Part shown: piece after piece, positions 35,954-44,920 of the stretch
How the letters are laid out: each line of letters opens with the position of its first letter
Position numbering within the stretch: position 1 is the first letter of the stretch
Assembly (NCBI RefSeq): GCF_000759445.1
Contig: NZ_JRMB01000002.1
Coordinates: 620,001-684,000, forward strand
Length of the DNA stretch: 64,000 nucleotides
Reading direction: 5' to 3'
Source: Pseudomonas lutea
GTDB taxonomy: Bacteria; Pseudomonadota; Gammaproteobacteria; Pseudomonadales; Pseudomonadaceae
Position numbers and translations under genes: made by a program
The notes under the pieces: generated by a model
Database searches by the model: none
The model's input: the letters and a program-made list of their open reading frames with translations, nothing else
Told to the model about the DNA's origin: nothing

Positions 35954-36805
35954 TTAATCGAACACCACTGTCTTGTTGTCATGCACCAGCACACGGTCTT
36001 CCAGGTGCGCGCGCAGGCCGCGAGCCAGCACCATCTTTTCCACGTCCCGACCGAAACGCACCATGTTTTCGATACTGTCACGATGGCTGACACGCACCAC
36101 GTCCTGCTCGATGATAGGACCGGCGTCCAGTTCTTCGGTGACATAGTGGCACGTGGCGCCAATGAGTTTCACGCCGCGCAGTGACGCCTGATGGTAAGGC
36201 TTGGCGCCGACAAACGAAGGCAGGAAGCTGTGGTGAATATTAATCACCTGATGCGCGTATTCGCGGCACAACTGCGGTGGCAGGATCTGCATGTAGCGCG
36301 CAAGTACAACTACGTCAGCTTCATGGTGCTTGACCAGGCGGGAGACTTCGGCGAACGCCGGCTGTTTGTCTTGAGGGTCAACCGGCACGTGGTAATAAGG
36401 AATGTTGTGCCACTCGACCATGCTGCGCAAGTCTTGATGGTTGGAAATCACGCAGGCGATTTCGCAATACAGTTCGTCGCTGTGCCAGCGGTGCAGCAAG
36501 TCGGCCAGACAATGGGACTCCCTGCTCGCCATGAGCACAACGCGCTTCTTTTGTGCGGAGTCGGTAATGCGCCAGTCCATCGAAAATTCATCGGCGATGG
36601 GCGCAAAGGCCTGGCGAAAACCTTCCAGATCGAAGGGCAACGAATCGGCGCGGATTTCATGGCGCATGAAAAACCAGCCGCTGAGACTGTCGGAGTGATG
36701 GCTCGCTTCGGTGATCCAGCCATTGTATGACGCCAGAAAGTTACTGACCTTGGCAACGATACCAACACGGTCCGGGCAAGCAATCACCAGACGAAAAGTG
36801 CGCAT
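35954..36805 (-). CDS. purU: Formyltetrahydrofolate deformylase
   Basis: A 283-residue enzyme that hydrolyses 10-formyl-THF to formate and THF, supplying formate for PurT and balancing one-carbon pools. An N-terminal ACT domain (VIACPDRVGIVAKVSNFLA) binds Met/Gly regulators. The formyltransferase fold follows, with the catalytic NIHHSFLPSFVGAKPYHQA and the Asp motif TEELDAGPI. The ATG at 36805 is chosen over 36829 because family members begin RTFRLVIACPD. Confidence 0.93.
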   Translation of the reverse strand: MRTFRLVIACPDRVGIVAKVSNFLASYNGWITEASHHSDSLSGWFFMRHEIRADSLPFDLEGFRQAFAPIADEFSMDWRITDSAQKKRVVLMASRESHCLADLLHRWHSDELYCEIACVISNHQDLRSMVEWHNIPYYHVPVDPQDKQPAFAEVSRLVKHHEADVVVLARYMQILPPQLCREYAHQVINIHHSFLPSFVGAKPYHQASLRGVKLIGATCHYVTEELDAGPIIEQDVVRVSHRDSIENMVRFGRDVEKMVLARGLRAHLEDRVLVHDNKTVVFD

Positions 36806-37081
36806 GTGAAAAACTCCAGAACTTCGCAAAGGCCGCCATTCTAGCGATTACCCGAGAACTGTGCAGTATTCCGATGCCGCTCATTTGCGGCGGCAAAAAA
36901 GCGCACCCCACCGCCGATAATGCACAACTGCTCCGGCGGGGCACTGACGGCGGATACACGGCGCCAGAAACTGCACTTGTAAACGGTAGGGTCATTGCGA
37001 TCTATAACGTGACATGTGTATCTAAAACGGGGTCGCGTCTGAGGCTATTTCAAAATGCTACAGATAAAACTTTTCTTAAAT
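36806..37081. other. Divergent intergenic region purU-mvaT
   Basis: About 275 bp before the mvaT promoter. It becomes AT-rich towards mvaT, as expected for a region that MvaT itself could bind. No gene is supported; a 73-codon frame at 36874 has no RBS. Confidence 0.5.
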
Positions 37082-37111
37082 GTTTACTTGCGTAAACACT
37101 CTGATTATTAT
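37082..37111 (+). promoter_or_regulatory. mvaT promoter with a palindrome over the -35
   Basis: -35 TTTACT (37083-37088), a 17-bp spacer and -10 TATTAT (37106-37111). A perfect palindrome GTTTAC-TTGC-GTAAAC (37082-37097) covers the -35, suggesting control by a dimeric repressor. Transcription would start near 37118, 39 nt before the ATG. Confidence 0.65.
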
Positions 37112-37156
37112 GCGGCCATTGCTCACGCCCCTCACATCACAACATAGGTCATCCCC

Positions 37157-37534
37157 ATGTCACTGATCAACGAATACCGCGCAACAGAAGAAGCCATCAA
37201 AGAACTGCAAGCCCGCCTGCAGAACCTGCAACAAGACGACAAACTGCAGAAAGAACTTGAGTTCGAAGGCAAACTGCGCACGTTGATGGGTGAATATCAA
37301 AAGTCCCTGCGTGACATCATCGCGCTGCTGGACCCAGAATCCAAAATGAAGGCACCACGTGGCGCTGCTGCAAAACCGGTCGGCACCAAGCGCGCTCGCA
37401 AGGTCAAACAATACAAGAACCCGCACAACGGTGAGATCATCGAAACCAAAGGTGGCAACCACAAGACGTTGAAAGAGTGGAAAGCCAAGTGGGGCGGCGA
37501 CGAAGTTGAAGGTTGGGCAACTCTGCTGGATTAA
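37157..37534 (+). CDS. mvaT: H-NS-like xenogeneic silencer MvaT
   Basis: A 125-residue nucleoid protein. The N-terminal coiled coil (residues 1-62, EYRATEEAIKELQARLQNLQ) drives oligomerisation. A basic linker (KPVGTKRARKVKQ) leads to the C-terminal DNA-binding domain YKNPHNGEIIETKGGNHKTL with the Gly-Asn AT-pincer residues. It silences AT-rich, often horizontally acquired, genes and virulence functions. Single gene with its own promoter and terminator, divergent from purU and convergent with sbcB. Confidence 0.95.
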   Translation: MSLINEYRATEEAIKELQARLQNLQQDDKLQKELEFEGKLRTLMGEYQKSLRDIIALLDPESKMKAPRGAAAKPVGTKRARKVKQYKNPHNGEIIETKGGNHKTLKEWKAKWGGDEVEGWATLLD

Positions 37535-37585
37535 TTCCAGGTAGGGCGTCCGCCATCGCGTAGAGATGTACGATCCTATTGAAGA

Positions 37586-37610
37586 ACGCCAGCCCATGCT
37601 GGCGTTTTTT
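37586..37610 (+). terminator. Terminator of mvaT
   Basis: ACGCCAGC (37586-37593) pairs with GCTGGCGT (37598-37605) over a CCAT loop, followed by T-run to 37610. Confidence 0.9.
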
Positions 37611-37642
37611 ATGACTGTCCTTTAGTCACAGTGCCCGGTGGT

Positions 37643-39073
37643 TCAGAGTCCCAAGCGCTGTTTCAAATCCAGGGAGTATTCCTGCCACTGGGCGAGGACT
37701 TTGAGTTGCTCCGGGGTCGCTTTCAGTGAGCGCTCGACCAGTGCACGACTGAACGCCTTGAGTGTATTGGGCGCGCCGGCTTCGGGGTCACTCAGGCGCA
37801 ATCGGCAAAACGCTTGCCAGCGTTGCTGTTCGACAGCGCTCAACGTTTCGGCAAAGTTGCGGGCGCGATAGCGGAAAAGTAATTCGGGCAACCGTGGATC
37901 GTCGAACGGCCAGACATCGGTGGCCAGCTGCTGCGGCTCTGCCGTTCTCACCTGTTCGCAGAGACGCCGGTCGCGATCATTGATGAAGCCGTCGTATAAC
38001 TGTTGCTCCGGGTCCTCGCTGGCCGCGAAGTTCTCACTCGAATAAACACTTTTCAACTTGTCTTGCCAGATCGCTTGCCCGTCGTTTAACGCCGCCACTC
38101 GGGTTTTATAAACATCCATATCGATCTGCAGGCGCTGCCGATCTTCTTCACGCAGCACGCTCAGCGGGGCGATGACGGGGCACTTGTTCACATGCAAAAG
38201 TTTGAGCGGAATCGGTAACTGGCCGTCGAGCAGATCCTCGCGGCGGGTATATAAACGCTGACGCAAACTCTCGCCGTCTTCGTCCAGCAAAGGGCTGTGG
38301 TCATGAAAGAGGTCACATACGATCAACGCGTTTCGGTTGACCGGATGCCAGGCCAGCGGAAGTACCACGCTCACATAACTACGCGCGGCAGAAAACCGAC
38401 CGGATATATGTACGAGCGGCTGCATCAATCGGATCTGATCCTGCACCTTGTGCTTGTTGCGCAACTCAAACAGGTAACTGTAGAGCTTCGGTTGTTTGTC
38501 ACGGACCAGACGCGCCAGCGCAATCGTTGCACGGACGTCGGACAACGCATCATGGGCATGGCCATGGTCGATTCCGTTGGCCGCGGTCAACCGCTCCAGT
38601 TTCAGCGTGACCCGTCCGTCTTCTTCCGGCCAGACAATGCCCTCCGGACGCAGCGCATAGGCCGTGCGCACCACATCGATCAAATCCCAGCGACTGTTAC
38701 CGCCTTGCCACTCACGGGCATAGGGATCGAAGAAGTTGCGGTAAAGACTGTAGCGGGTCATCTCATCGTCAAAGCGCAGGGTGTTGTAGCCTGCGCCGCA
38801 GGTGCCGGGCCGTGACATTTCAGCGTGGAGCCGAGTCATGAAATCCGCTTCACACAGGCCCTTTTCCGCGAGCCGCTGCGGTGTGATCCCCGTGACCAGA
38901 CAGGCCGCCGGGTGAGGCAGGATGTCGTCACTGGGCTGGCAATAAAGATTGATCGGCTCGCCGATCTCGTTGAGCTGATCATCGGTGCGAATGCCCGCCA
39001 CTTGCAGCGGGCGATCATTACGGGGATTGATCCCGGTGGTTTCGTAGTCGTACCAGAAGATGCTGGAAGTCAC
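37643..39073 (-). CDS. sbcB: Exodeoxyribonuclease I
   Basis: A 476-residue 3'-5' single-strand exonuclease used in recombination and mismatch repair; E. coli ExoI has 475 residues. The DEDDh residues are visible in FWYDYETTGINPRNDRP near the N-terminus and HGHAHDALSDVRAT. SH3-like and helical domains follow. Single gene, divergent from the RDD gene at 39335. Confidence 0.95.
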   Translation of the reverse strand: MTSSIFWYDYETTGINPRNDRPLQVAGIRTDDQLNEIGEPINLYCQPSDDILPHPAACLVTGITPQRLAEKGLCEADFMTRLHAEMSRPGTCGAGYNTLRFDDEMTRYSLYRNFFDPYAREWQGGNSRWDLIDVVRTAYALRPEGIVWPEEDGRVTLKLERLTAANGIDHGHAHDALSDVRATIALARLVRDKQPKLYSYLFELRNKHKVQDQIRLMQPLVHISGRFSAARSYVSVVLPLAWHPVNRNALIVCDLFHDHSPLLDEDGESLRQRLYTRREDLLDGQLPIPLKLLHVNKCPVIAPLSVLREEDRQRLQIDMDVYKTRVAALNDGQAIWQDKLKSVYSSENFAASEDPEQQLYDGFINDRDRRLCEQVRTAEPQQLATDVWPFDDPRLPELLFRYRARNFAETLSAVEQQRWQAFCRLRLSDPEAGAPNTLKAFSRALVERSLKATPEQLKVLAQWQEYSLDLKQRLGL

Positions 39074-39334
39074 GGGCTGATCCTGAACAAAGACCGGTCG
39101 AGTCTAACAGATGCCCTTATGCGTCAGCCCTCACCGCCGCCTTTGGATCGCAGAGGATATCGCGACACAGTTTGTGGGAAAGTGACGGCGCTCAAGAGCA
39201 AGCAAGTTGTAACAGGACACTTCCCACGCATCTGCCAGAATCATCCGGTTGCTTAGCCACCTCCGCGTGGCTAGCATCAAACCTCTTTCACCGGCGTACC
39301 TTAATTTATGTCCCCCACGCGTGCAGAGCCCAGC

Positions 39335-40045
39335 ATGACTGCCCCGCCGCCAGCGCTGGATACCCGCGTACGCATCGAAACGCCTGAAGGCATCTATCTC
39401 GTACTGCGCCCGGCCGGCGTCATCTCCCGCTCGCTCGCATTTGCCATCGACCTGATGATCCGTGGTGTCGTGCTCGGCACGCTGTTCTTTCTGCTGGGTA
39501 CGCTGGGGGACTTCGGGACCGGGCTGTTCATGCTCGCGCTGTTTCTCGGAACATGGGGCTATATGGTGCTCTTCGAAGTACTGCACCAGGGGCGCACGCC
39601 AGGCAAACAGATCATGGGGCTGCGCGTCGTTCACGATGACGGCACACCGGTCGGCTGGGCTGCGTCGGTGTTGCGCAACCTGCTGCGTTTTGTCGACATG
39701 CTGCCGTTCGGCTACTGCGTGGGTGGGTTTGCGTGCCTGCAGCATCCGAACTTCAAACGCCTTGGCGATCTTGCCGCAGACACTTTGGTGATCTACCGGG
39801 ACCTGCCTGCGCAGCGGCCGGCATTGATTGAAGCCGCTGCGTGTCTCCCGCCCTTACCTCTCACCCTGGAAGAACAACGTGTTATCAGCGCATTTGCAGA
39901 GCGGCTAGGCTCGCTGTCCCCCGCCAGAGCTCAGGAACTTGCCGCGATCGTCACACAGCCGTTGCAGCTGTCCTCCACTGCAGATCCACATCACCCGGTC
40001 CGGCAGTTGAATGGCATTGCTCACAGCCTGGTCGGTGCCCCATGA
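39335..40045 (+). CDS. RDD-family membrane protein
   Basis: A 236-residue inner-membrane protein. The RDD domain spans about residues 10-155, with the namesake Arg-Asp pair (RSLAFAIDLMIRG) and the closing FKRLGDLAADTLVIY. About three transmembrane segments, then a soluble C-terminus. First gene of a six-gene operon with SpoIIM, DUF4129, DUF4350, MoxR and DUF58 products. ATG 39335 fits family lengths; ATG 39308 nine codons upstream is also possible and neither has a strong RBS. Function unknown. Confidence 0.82.
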   Translation: MTAPPPALDTRVRIETPEGIYLVLRPAGVISRSLAFAIDLMIRGVVLGTLFFLLGTLGDFGTGLFMLALFLGTWGYMVLFEVLHQGRTPGKQIMGLRVVHDDGTPVGWAASVLRNLLRFVDMLPFGYCVGGFACLQHPNFKRLGDLAADTLVIYRDLPAQRPALIEAAACLPPLPLTLEEQRVISAFAERLGSLSPARAQELAAIVTQPLQLSSTADPHHPVRQLNGIAHSLVGAP

Positions 40046-40058
40046 CGCGGAAATCGGC

Positions 40059-41039
40059 ATGAAGCAGAATCTGTTCGAGCAGCGCCATCAGGAGAGCTGG
40101 CAACGCTTTGCGGCACGGCTTGACGACTTGGAGCGCAGCCGCCGCAAAAGCGAATCTGCCGTCGGGTTCAGCCGGGAGTATCGACAGATCTGCCAGCACC
40201 TGGCGCTGGCGCTCGACCGCGGATACACAAGCTATCTGGTCGAGGAGCTCCAGCAGCTTGCGACGCGCGGCCACCAGCAGCTGTATCGCCATAGAAGCCA
40301 CTTCGCCGTGCAATTGCTTGGCTTTGTCCTCGCGGAGTTCCCGCGTGCGGTGCGTGCCGAATGGCGCTGGGTGGCGCTCGCCGGGCTGTTGTTCTTCGGC
40401 AGCCTTATGCTCATGGGGCTTCTGGTCTACGGTTCTGCGGACCTGATATACAGCCTGGTCAGCCCCGCCGATGTCGCTGAAATGCACGCCATGTACGAAC
40501 CCGCTGCACGGCGCATCGGCCTGGCCGCCGAGCGCACGTCGAGTACCGACGGGTTGATGTTCGGGTACTACGTCATGCACAACGTCGGCATCGCTTTCCA
40601 GACATTCGCCAGCGGTGTGTTCTTCGGTATCGGCAGCCTGTTTTTTCTGTTCTTCAACGGCGTAATGATCGGAGCGGTTGCAGGCCATCTGACGCAGGCG
40701 GGCCTTGGCAATACGTTTTGGCCGTTCGTGGCGGGGCACAGCGCCTTTGAACTGACAGGCATCATGCTGGCGGGCGCTGCCGGGCTGAAACTGGGCTGGG
40801 CGCTGGTCTCTCCCGGCCGCCTGCGCCGAAGTGAAGCTCTTCGCGGGGCTGCAATCATCAGCGTGCGACTGATCGGCGGCGTAATGATGTTCCTATTGAT
40901 CGCGGCGTTTATCGAAGCGTACTGGTCGTCGATGACCTGGCCGTCAGCGGGGGCTAAATATCTGGTGGGTGCCGCGCTGTGGTTGCTGGTCTGCACCTAT
41001 CTGACTCTTGCCGGACGCACGCCCCATGCGCCTGATTGA
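40059..41039 (+). CDS. SpoIIM-family (stage II sporulation protein M-like) membrane protein
   Basis: A 326-residue protein with a soluble N-terminal helical part (to about residue 100) and five to six transmembrane segments (RWVALAGLLFFGSLMLMGLLV, FQTFASGVFFGIGSLFFLFFNGVMIG, FVAGHSAFELTGIMLAGAAGLKLG). The name comes from the Bacillus protein; Pseudomonas does not sporulate, so here it is a membrane component of the MoxR/DUF58 system. Starts 13 bp after the RDD gene. Confidence 0.85.
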   Translation: MKQNLFEQRHQESWQRFAARLDDLERSRRKSESAVGFSREYRQICQHLALALDRGYTSYLVEELQQLATRGHQQLYRHRSHFAVQLLGFVLAEFPRAVRAEWRWVALAGLLFFGSLMLMGLLVYGSADLIYSLVSPADVAEMHAMYEPAARRIGLAAERTSSTDGLMFGYYVMHNVGIAFQTFASGVFFGIGSLFFLFFNGVMIGAVAGHLTQAGLGNTFWPFVAGHSAFELTGIMLAGAAGLKLGWALVSPGRLRRSEALRGAAIISVRLIGGVMMFLLIAAFIEAYWSSMTWPSAGAKYLVGAALWLLVCTYLTLAGRTPHAPD

Positions 41040-42633
41040 CGCCAGCGTGGCCATTCGCCCCCGCACGCCCTGGGAAGCCCTGGACCTCGGAATATTGCTG
41101 GCTCAGAAGCACCGCACCTTGTTGATGCTCAGTTGGGCCATTGTCACGTTGCCTCTCTTCACGCTGCTGACGGTGCTGCTATGGGACTACCCCTCGCTGG
41201 CAATCCTCGTATTCTGGTGGCTGAAACCTGCGTACGAGCGTCTGCCGCTGCTGATCCTGTCGCAGGCACTGTTTGGTTCGGCACCTTCTTTGAAGCAGGC
41301 ACTGAAACACTTCCCCTCGGTGCTCAAGCCGCAATTGATTGCAAGCCTGACCTGGCGCCGTTTCAGCCTCAGCCGCGCCTTCTTTCAGCCGGTGCAACAA
41401 CTCGAAGGCCTCGACGGCCTGCCGCGTGCGCATCGCCTGGCCGTGCTCGGCCAAAACAACGTCATGATCGCGCGATGGTTAACTGCGGCGGGCAGCGCGA
41501 TCGAACTGACCTTCTGGCTCGGACTGATGGCGCTGTTCTACGCGATGATCCCGCCGCAGATCGAAGCGGACTGGTCCTGGCGCAGCCTGCTGGACGTTGA
41601 AGGTGAGTGGAACTGGCTGGAGCATCTGACCAACGGGTTTTATGCTCTGGTACTGGTCGTCTGGGGGCCGGTTTATGTCTCGTGCGGGTTTGCGCTTTAC
41701 CTTAATCGGCGAACCACGCTGGAGGCATGGGACATTGAACTGGGTTTTCGCAAACTCCGGCAGCGTGTCCTTGGCAGCGCGCTGACGATCCTTTTGAGCA
41801 GTTTTCTCACTGTGGCCTTGCTGCCCGTTCCGGCAATGGCGGACTTATCAGAGGCCGAAGCGGTTCCCGCCGAGTCGGGCTACAGCTGCCCGCTGCCCCC
41901 ACTGGATAACCCACAGACCGACCTCGACGCAGCACCGCCGGATTCGCCGCGCCTGCTTGCCCAGCCCTTGACCAGCGAGGCATCACGGGGCGCTGCCCAC
42001 TCAGTGCTGGAGCACCCCCCCTTCAAGAACCCGAAAGTGGAGTCCGGCTGGCGCCTCGCGCAGACCGGGCACCGTGCTGGTTCCAGGGCGACGCCTGACT
42101 GGATCGCGCAGCTTGTGGTGAGCCTGCTGAACGTAGGTAAAACCCTGTCGGCGGCATTCGAGGTGTTGTTGTGGTCGCTGCTCGTACTGACGTCCGCGTG
42201 GGTAATCTGGCGATATCGGGCATGGCTGGCGACGTTCGTCGGAAGAACTCCGACCAGACGTGCCCGCTCCACGAACGCCCCTCAGCAACTGTTCGGCCTG
42301 CAACTTCGCGCTGAGACCCTGCCGGCAGACGTCGCAGCCGCAGCCGAGAAACTCTGGCTTACGTCGCCCCGCGAGGCGTTGGGCCTGCTGTACCGGGCGC
42401 TGCTGAGCCGCCTGGTGACCGACTACCGCCTGCCTCTTAAAACTGCCGACACCGAAGGCCAGATACTGGCGCGCATCGCCGAACTCAACCAGCCGAGCCT
42501 CAATGAATTCAGCAGCGAGCTGACGCGGCATTGGCAGAATCTTGCCTATGGGCATCAAACTCCGCCTGAGCAGGCGCGGCACTTGCTCTGCGAAGGCTGG
42601 CGGAAGCTGTTCACGCCCGGGGTCACGGCATGA
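41026..42633 (+). CDS. DUF4129-domain membrane protein
   Basis: A 535-residue protein with several N-terminal transmembrane segments, a periplasmic loop rich in Pro/Ser (about residues 275-350), another transmembrane segment (VLLWSLLVLTSAWVIW) and a C-terminal DUF4129 domain (SPREALGLLYRALLSRLV). In other operons DUF4129 occurs fused to transglutaminase-like domains next to DUF58 and MoxR. The start overlaps the SpoIIM stop by 14 bp and its own stop overlaps the next gene by 4 bp. Confidence 0.82.
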   Translation: MRLIDASVAIRPRTPWEALDLGILLAQKHRTLLMLSWAIVTLPLFTLLTVLLWDYPSLAILVFWWLKPAYERLPLLILSQALFGSAPSLKQALKHFPSVLKPQLIASLTWRRFSLSRAFFQPVQQLEGLDGLPRAHRLAVLGQNNVMIARWLTAAGSAIELTFWLGLMALFYAMIPPQIEADWSWRSLLDVEGEWNWLEHLTNGFYALVLVVWGPVYVSCGFALYLNRRTTLEAWDIELGFRKLRQRVLGSALTILLSSFLTVALLPVPAMADLSEAEAVPAESGYSCPLPPLDNPQTDLDAAPPDSPRLLAQPLTSEASRGAAHSVLEHPPFKNPKVESGWRLAQTGHRAGSRATPDWIAQLVVSLLNVGKTLSAAFEVLLWSLLVLTSAWVIWRYRAWLATFVGRTPTRRARSTNAPQQLFGLQLRAETLPADVAAAAEKLWLTSPREALGLLYRALLSRLVTDYRLPLKTADTEGQILARIAELNQPSLNEFSSELTRHWQNLAYGHQTPPEQARHLLCEGWRKLFTPGVTA

Positions 42634-43850
42634 GTCGGCGATGGATCATCGGGCTGGTCGTTATGCTGATGTTGGTGAGCGTGGCCATTGCCAGTGTCCC
42701 CCTATTCAAGCGTCTGGAGCGCTACCAGGAAACCGTCGATCAGGGTCCGTCTCCCGAAGCACGAGCCAATCCTTACCTCGCCGCGCAGACGTTTCTGCGC
42801 AAGCAAGGCATGGAAGTAAAGAATGCCCAGACGCTGACGACCCTCCCGGAGCTTGGCAAGCAGCCGCAGACACTGATGCTCCTGGACTCACGGGAAAACA
42901 TGACACCTTCCGAGGTCAACCGCGTACTGGCGTGGGCACGTTCCGGCGGCCGGCTGCTGTTTGTCGCCGAGCAGATATGGGATGAAGACCGTGGCAACAG
43001 CGGTGATCTCCTGCTGGATGCGCTGCAGCTTCGCCAATTCCTGTCCCGAGACCTTCAAGAACAGGACCGCGAGCGGCAGCGCGCCCAAATCAAACCTGTC
43101 ATCCCGCTGAGCGTCCCGGAACTTCAGGCTCCGGAAATGCCCTGGCCTGAGCTGACCCGACTGTACGTCCAGAACGAAAACGACCCGGCGTACATGAGCT
43201 TCGATCCGGCATTCCATCTTGATGACCCTGAGGACCATGCGCGGTCGTGGGCCAACAGCGCCGACGCCACGCATCTGCTGCAGATGGTTTACGGCAACGG
43301 GCTGATCACCGTCGTGACCGACGCCGAGCTTTGGAAGACCGACGCCATCGGTGGATACGACAACGCCTGGCTGCTCTGGTATCTAAGCCAGGACAGCACC
43401 GTCACGATGTTGCTGCGCACCGACCACGACAACCTGTTCGGTTTGCTCGGGAAGTACTTCCCCCAGGCATTGTTTGTCTTGGCGCTGTGTCTCGTCACGA
43501 TCGTCTGGCGTGCCGGCACGCGCCATGGCCCGATGGTGCCAACCCATGATCGCGGGCGACGGCAGCTCAGCGAACACCTGCGTGCCAGTGCCGATTTCAT
43601 CCTTCGCCGCGAAGGTCACCACGCTGCGCTGCGCGCCCTGCAACAGGACATCTTCACTCGCGCCCGGCAACGTCACCCAGGCTTTGAAACGCTGGCGGTG
43701 ACCGAACAATGGCAAACACTGGCGCGCATGACAGGTCAGTCCACCAGCAGCGTCGGCAAGGCGCTACGTCCACGGCCCGAGCAGCGCCTTTCCAGCAGCG
43801 AATTCACCCGTCAGGTTGCCTACCTGCAAACCCTCAGGAATGCCTTATGA
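42630..43850 (+). CDS. DUF4350-domain membrane protein
   Basis: A 406-residue protein with an N-terminal anchor (WIIGLVVMLMLVSVAIASVPLF), a large extracytoplasmic GIFT-like domain (NPYLAAQTFLRKQGMEVKN..., LARSGGRLLFVAEQ) and a second transmembrane segment near residue 280 (ALFVLALCLVTIVW) before a cytoplasmic tail. Coupled by 4-bp overlaps to the genes on both sides. Role unknown; the domain may bind a ligand or peptide. Confidence 0.82.
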   Translation: MSRRWIIGLVVMLMLVSVAIASVPLFKRLERYQETVDQGPSPEARANPYLAAQTFLRKQGMEVKNAQTLTTLPELGKQPQTLMLLDSRENMTPSEVNRVLAWARSGGRLLFVAEQIWDEDRGNSGDLLLDALQLRQFLSRDLQEQDRERQRAQIKPVIPLSVPELQAPEMPWPELTRLYVQNENDPAYMSFDPAFHLDDPEDHARSWANSADATHLLQMVYGNGLITVVTDAELWKTDAIGGYDNAWLLWYLSQDSTVTMLLRTDHDNLFGLLGKYFPQALFVLALCLVTIVWRAGTRHGPMVPTHDRGRRQLSEHLRASADFILRREGHHAALRALQQDIFTRARQRHPGFETLAVTEQWQTLARMTGQSTSSVGKALRPRPEQRLSSSEFTRQVAYLQTLRNAL

Positions 43851-44920
43851 GCGATCAACCGACCGAGCCGAGCCACGTCAGCCATGAGCTTCATCCTGGC
43901 GAGCCGACCCGGGATACAAGAGACGCTGAACCTCAAGCCGCTCCCACCAGTAATCCGGCGCAGCAGCGTCAACGGGCAATTCATCTGGCGCAGGCGGTGC
44001 GACACGAACTTCAAAAAGCGCTCATCGGGCAGGATGCTGTCATCGATGACGTGCTGACTGCCCTGATCGGCGGTGGCCATGTGTTGCTCGAAGGCGTACC
44101 CGGTCTGGGCAAGACACTGCTGGTGCGGGCACTGGCCCGGTGCTTTGGCGGCGACTTTGCGCGCATTCAGTTCACACCCGACCTGATGCCCAGCGATGTC
44201 ACCGGCCACGCCGTTTATGACATGCAAAGCGAGCAATTCAAGCTGCGCAAGGGGCCGCTTTTTACCCACCTGCTGCTTGCCGACGAGATCAACCGCGCAC
44301 CGGCGAAGACCCAGGCGGCGCTGCTTGAAGCGATGCAGGAACGTCAGGTCACGCTGGAAGGCCGCGCCCTTGCCGTCCCGCAACCGTTTATGGTGCTGGC
44401 GACGCAGAACCCGATCGAGCAGGAAGGCACTTATCCGCTGCCCGAAGCCGAACTAGACCGTTTCATGCTCAAGGTGCGCATGGACTACCCGCAGGCGGAG
44501 CAGGAGCTGGAAATGGTGCGCCAGGTCACCCGCTCAACGCGTTCCGACATGCTTGATGTGCAGCCATTACGCACGCTGCTGCAAGCCCGGGATGTGCAGG
44601 CGCTGCAACGAATCGCCAGCGAGCTGCCGGCGGATGACCAGGTGCTTGACTACGCCGTGCGGCTGGCACGGGCGACGCGCACCTGGCCCGGCCTCGCGCT
44701 GGGGGCAGGCCCGCGGGCGTCCATCGCTCTGGTCAGGGGAGCCCGTGCGCGAACGCTGCTGCGCGGTGGAGAGTTTGTCCTGCCCGACGACATCAAGGGC
44801 TGCGCGCTGGCGGTGCTGCGTCATCGGGTGCGGCTCGCACCTGAACTGGACATGGAAGGGACGACCGTGGATCAAGTGCTCAAGCAACTGCTGGATCAGG
44901 TGGCAGCGCCGCGCCGATGA
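43847..44920 (+). CDS. MoxR-family AAA+ ATPase
   Basis: A 357-residue cytoplasmic ATPase with Walker A GVPGLGKT, Walker B LLADEINRAP and sensor 1 ATQNPIEQEGTYPLPEAELDRF. MoxR proteins act as chaperones that activate or assemble metal-containing or membrane complexes, with VWA/DUF58 partners. An N-terminal extension of about 45 residues rich in Pro/Glu precedes the domain. The ATG overlaps the previous stop (ATGA). The next gene encodes the DUF58 partner. Confidence 0.92.
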   Translation: MSDQPTEPSHVSHELHPGEPTRDTRDAEPQAAPTSNPAQQRQRAIHLAQAVRHELQKALIGQDAVIDDVLTALIGGGHVLLEGVPGLGKTLLVRALARCFGGDFARIQFTPDLMPSDVTGHAVYDMQSEQFKLRKGPLFTHLLLADEINRAPAKTQAALLEAMQERQVTLEGRALAVPQPFMVLATQNPIEQEGTYPLPEAELDRFMLKVRMDYPQAEQELEMVRQVTRSTRSDMLDVQPLRTLLQARDVQALQRIASELPADDQVLDYAVRLARATRTWPGLALGAGPRASIALVRGARARTLLRGGEFVLPDDIKGCALAVLRHRVRLAPELDMEGTTVDQVLKQLLDQVAAPRR

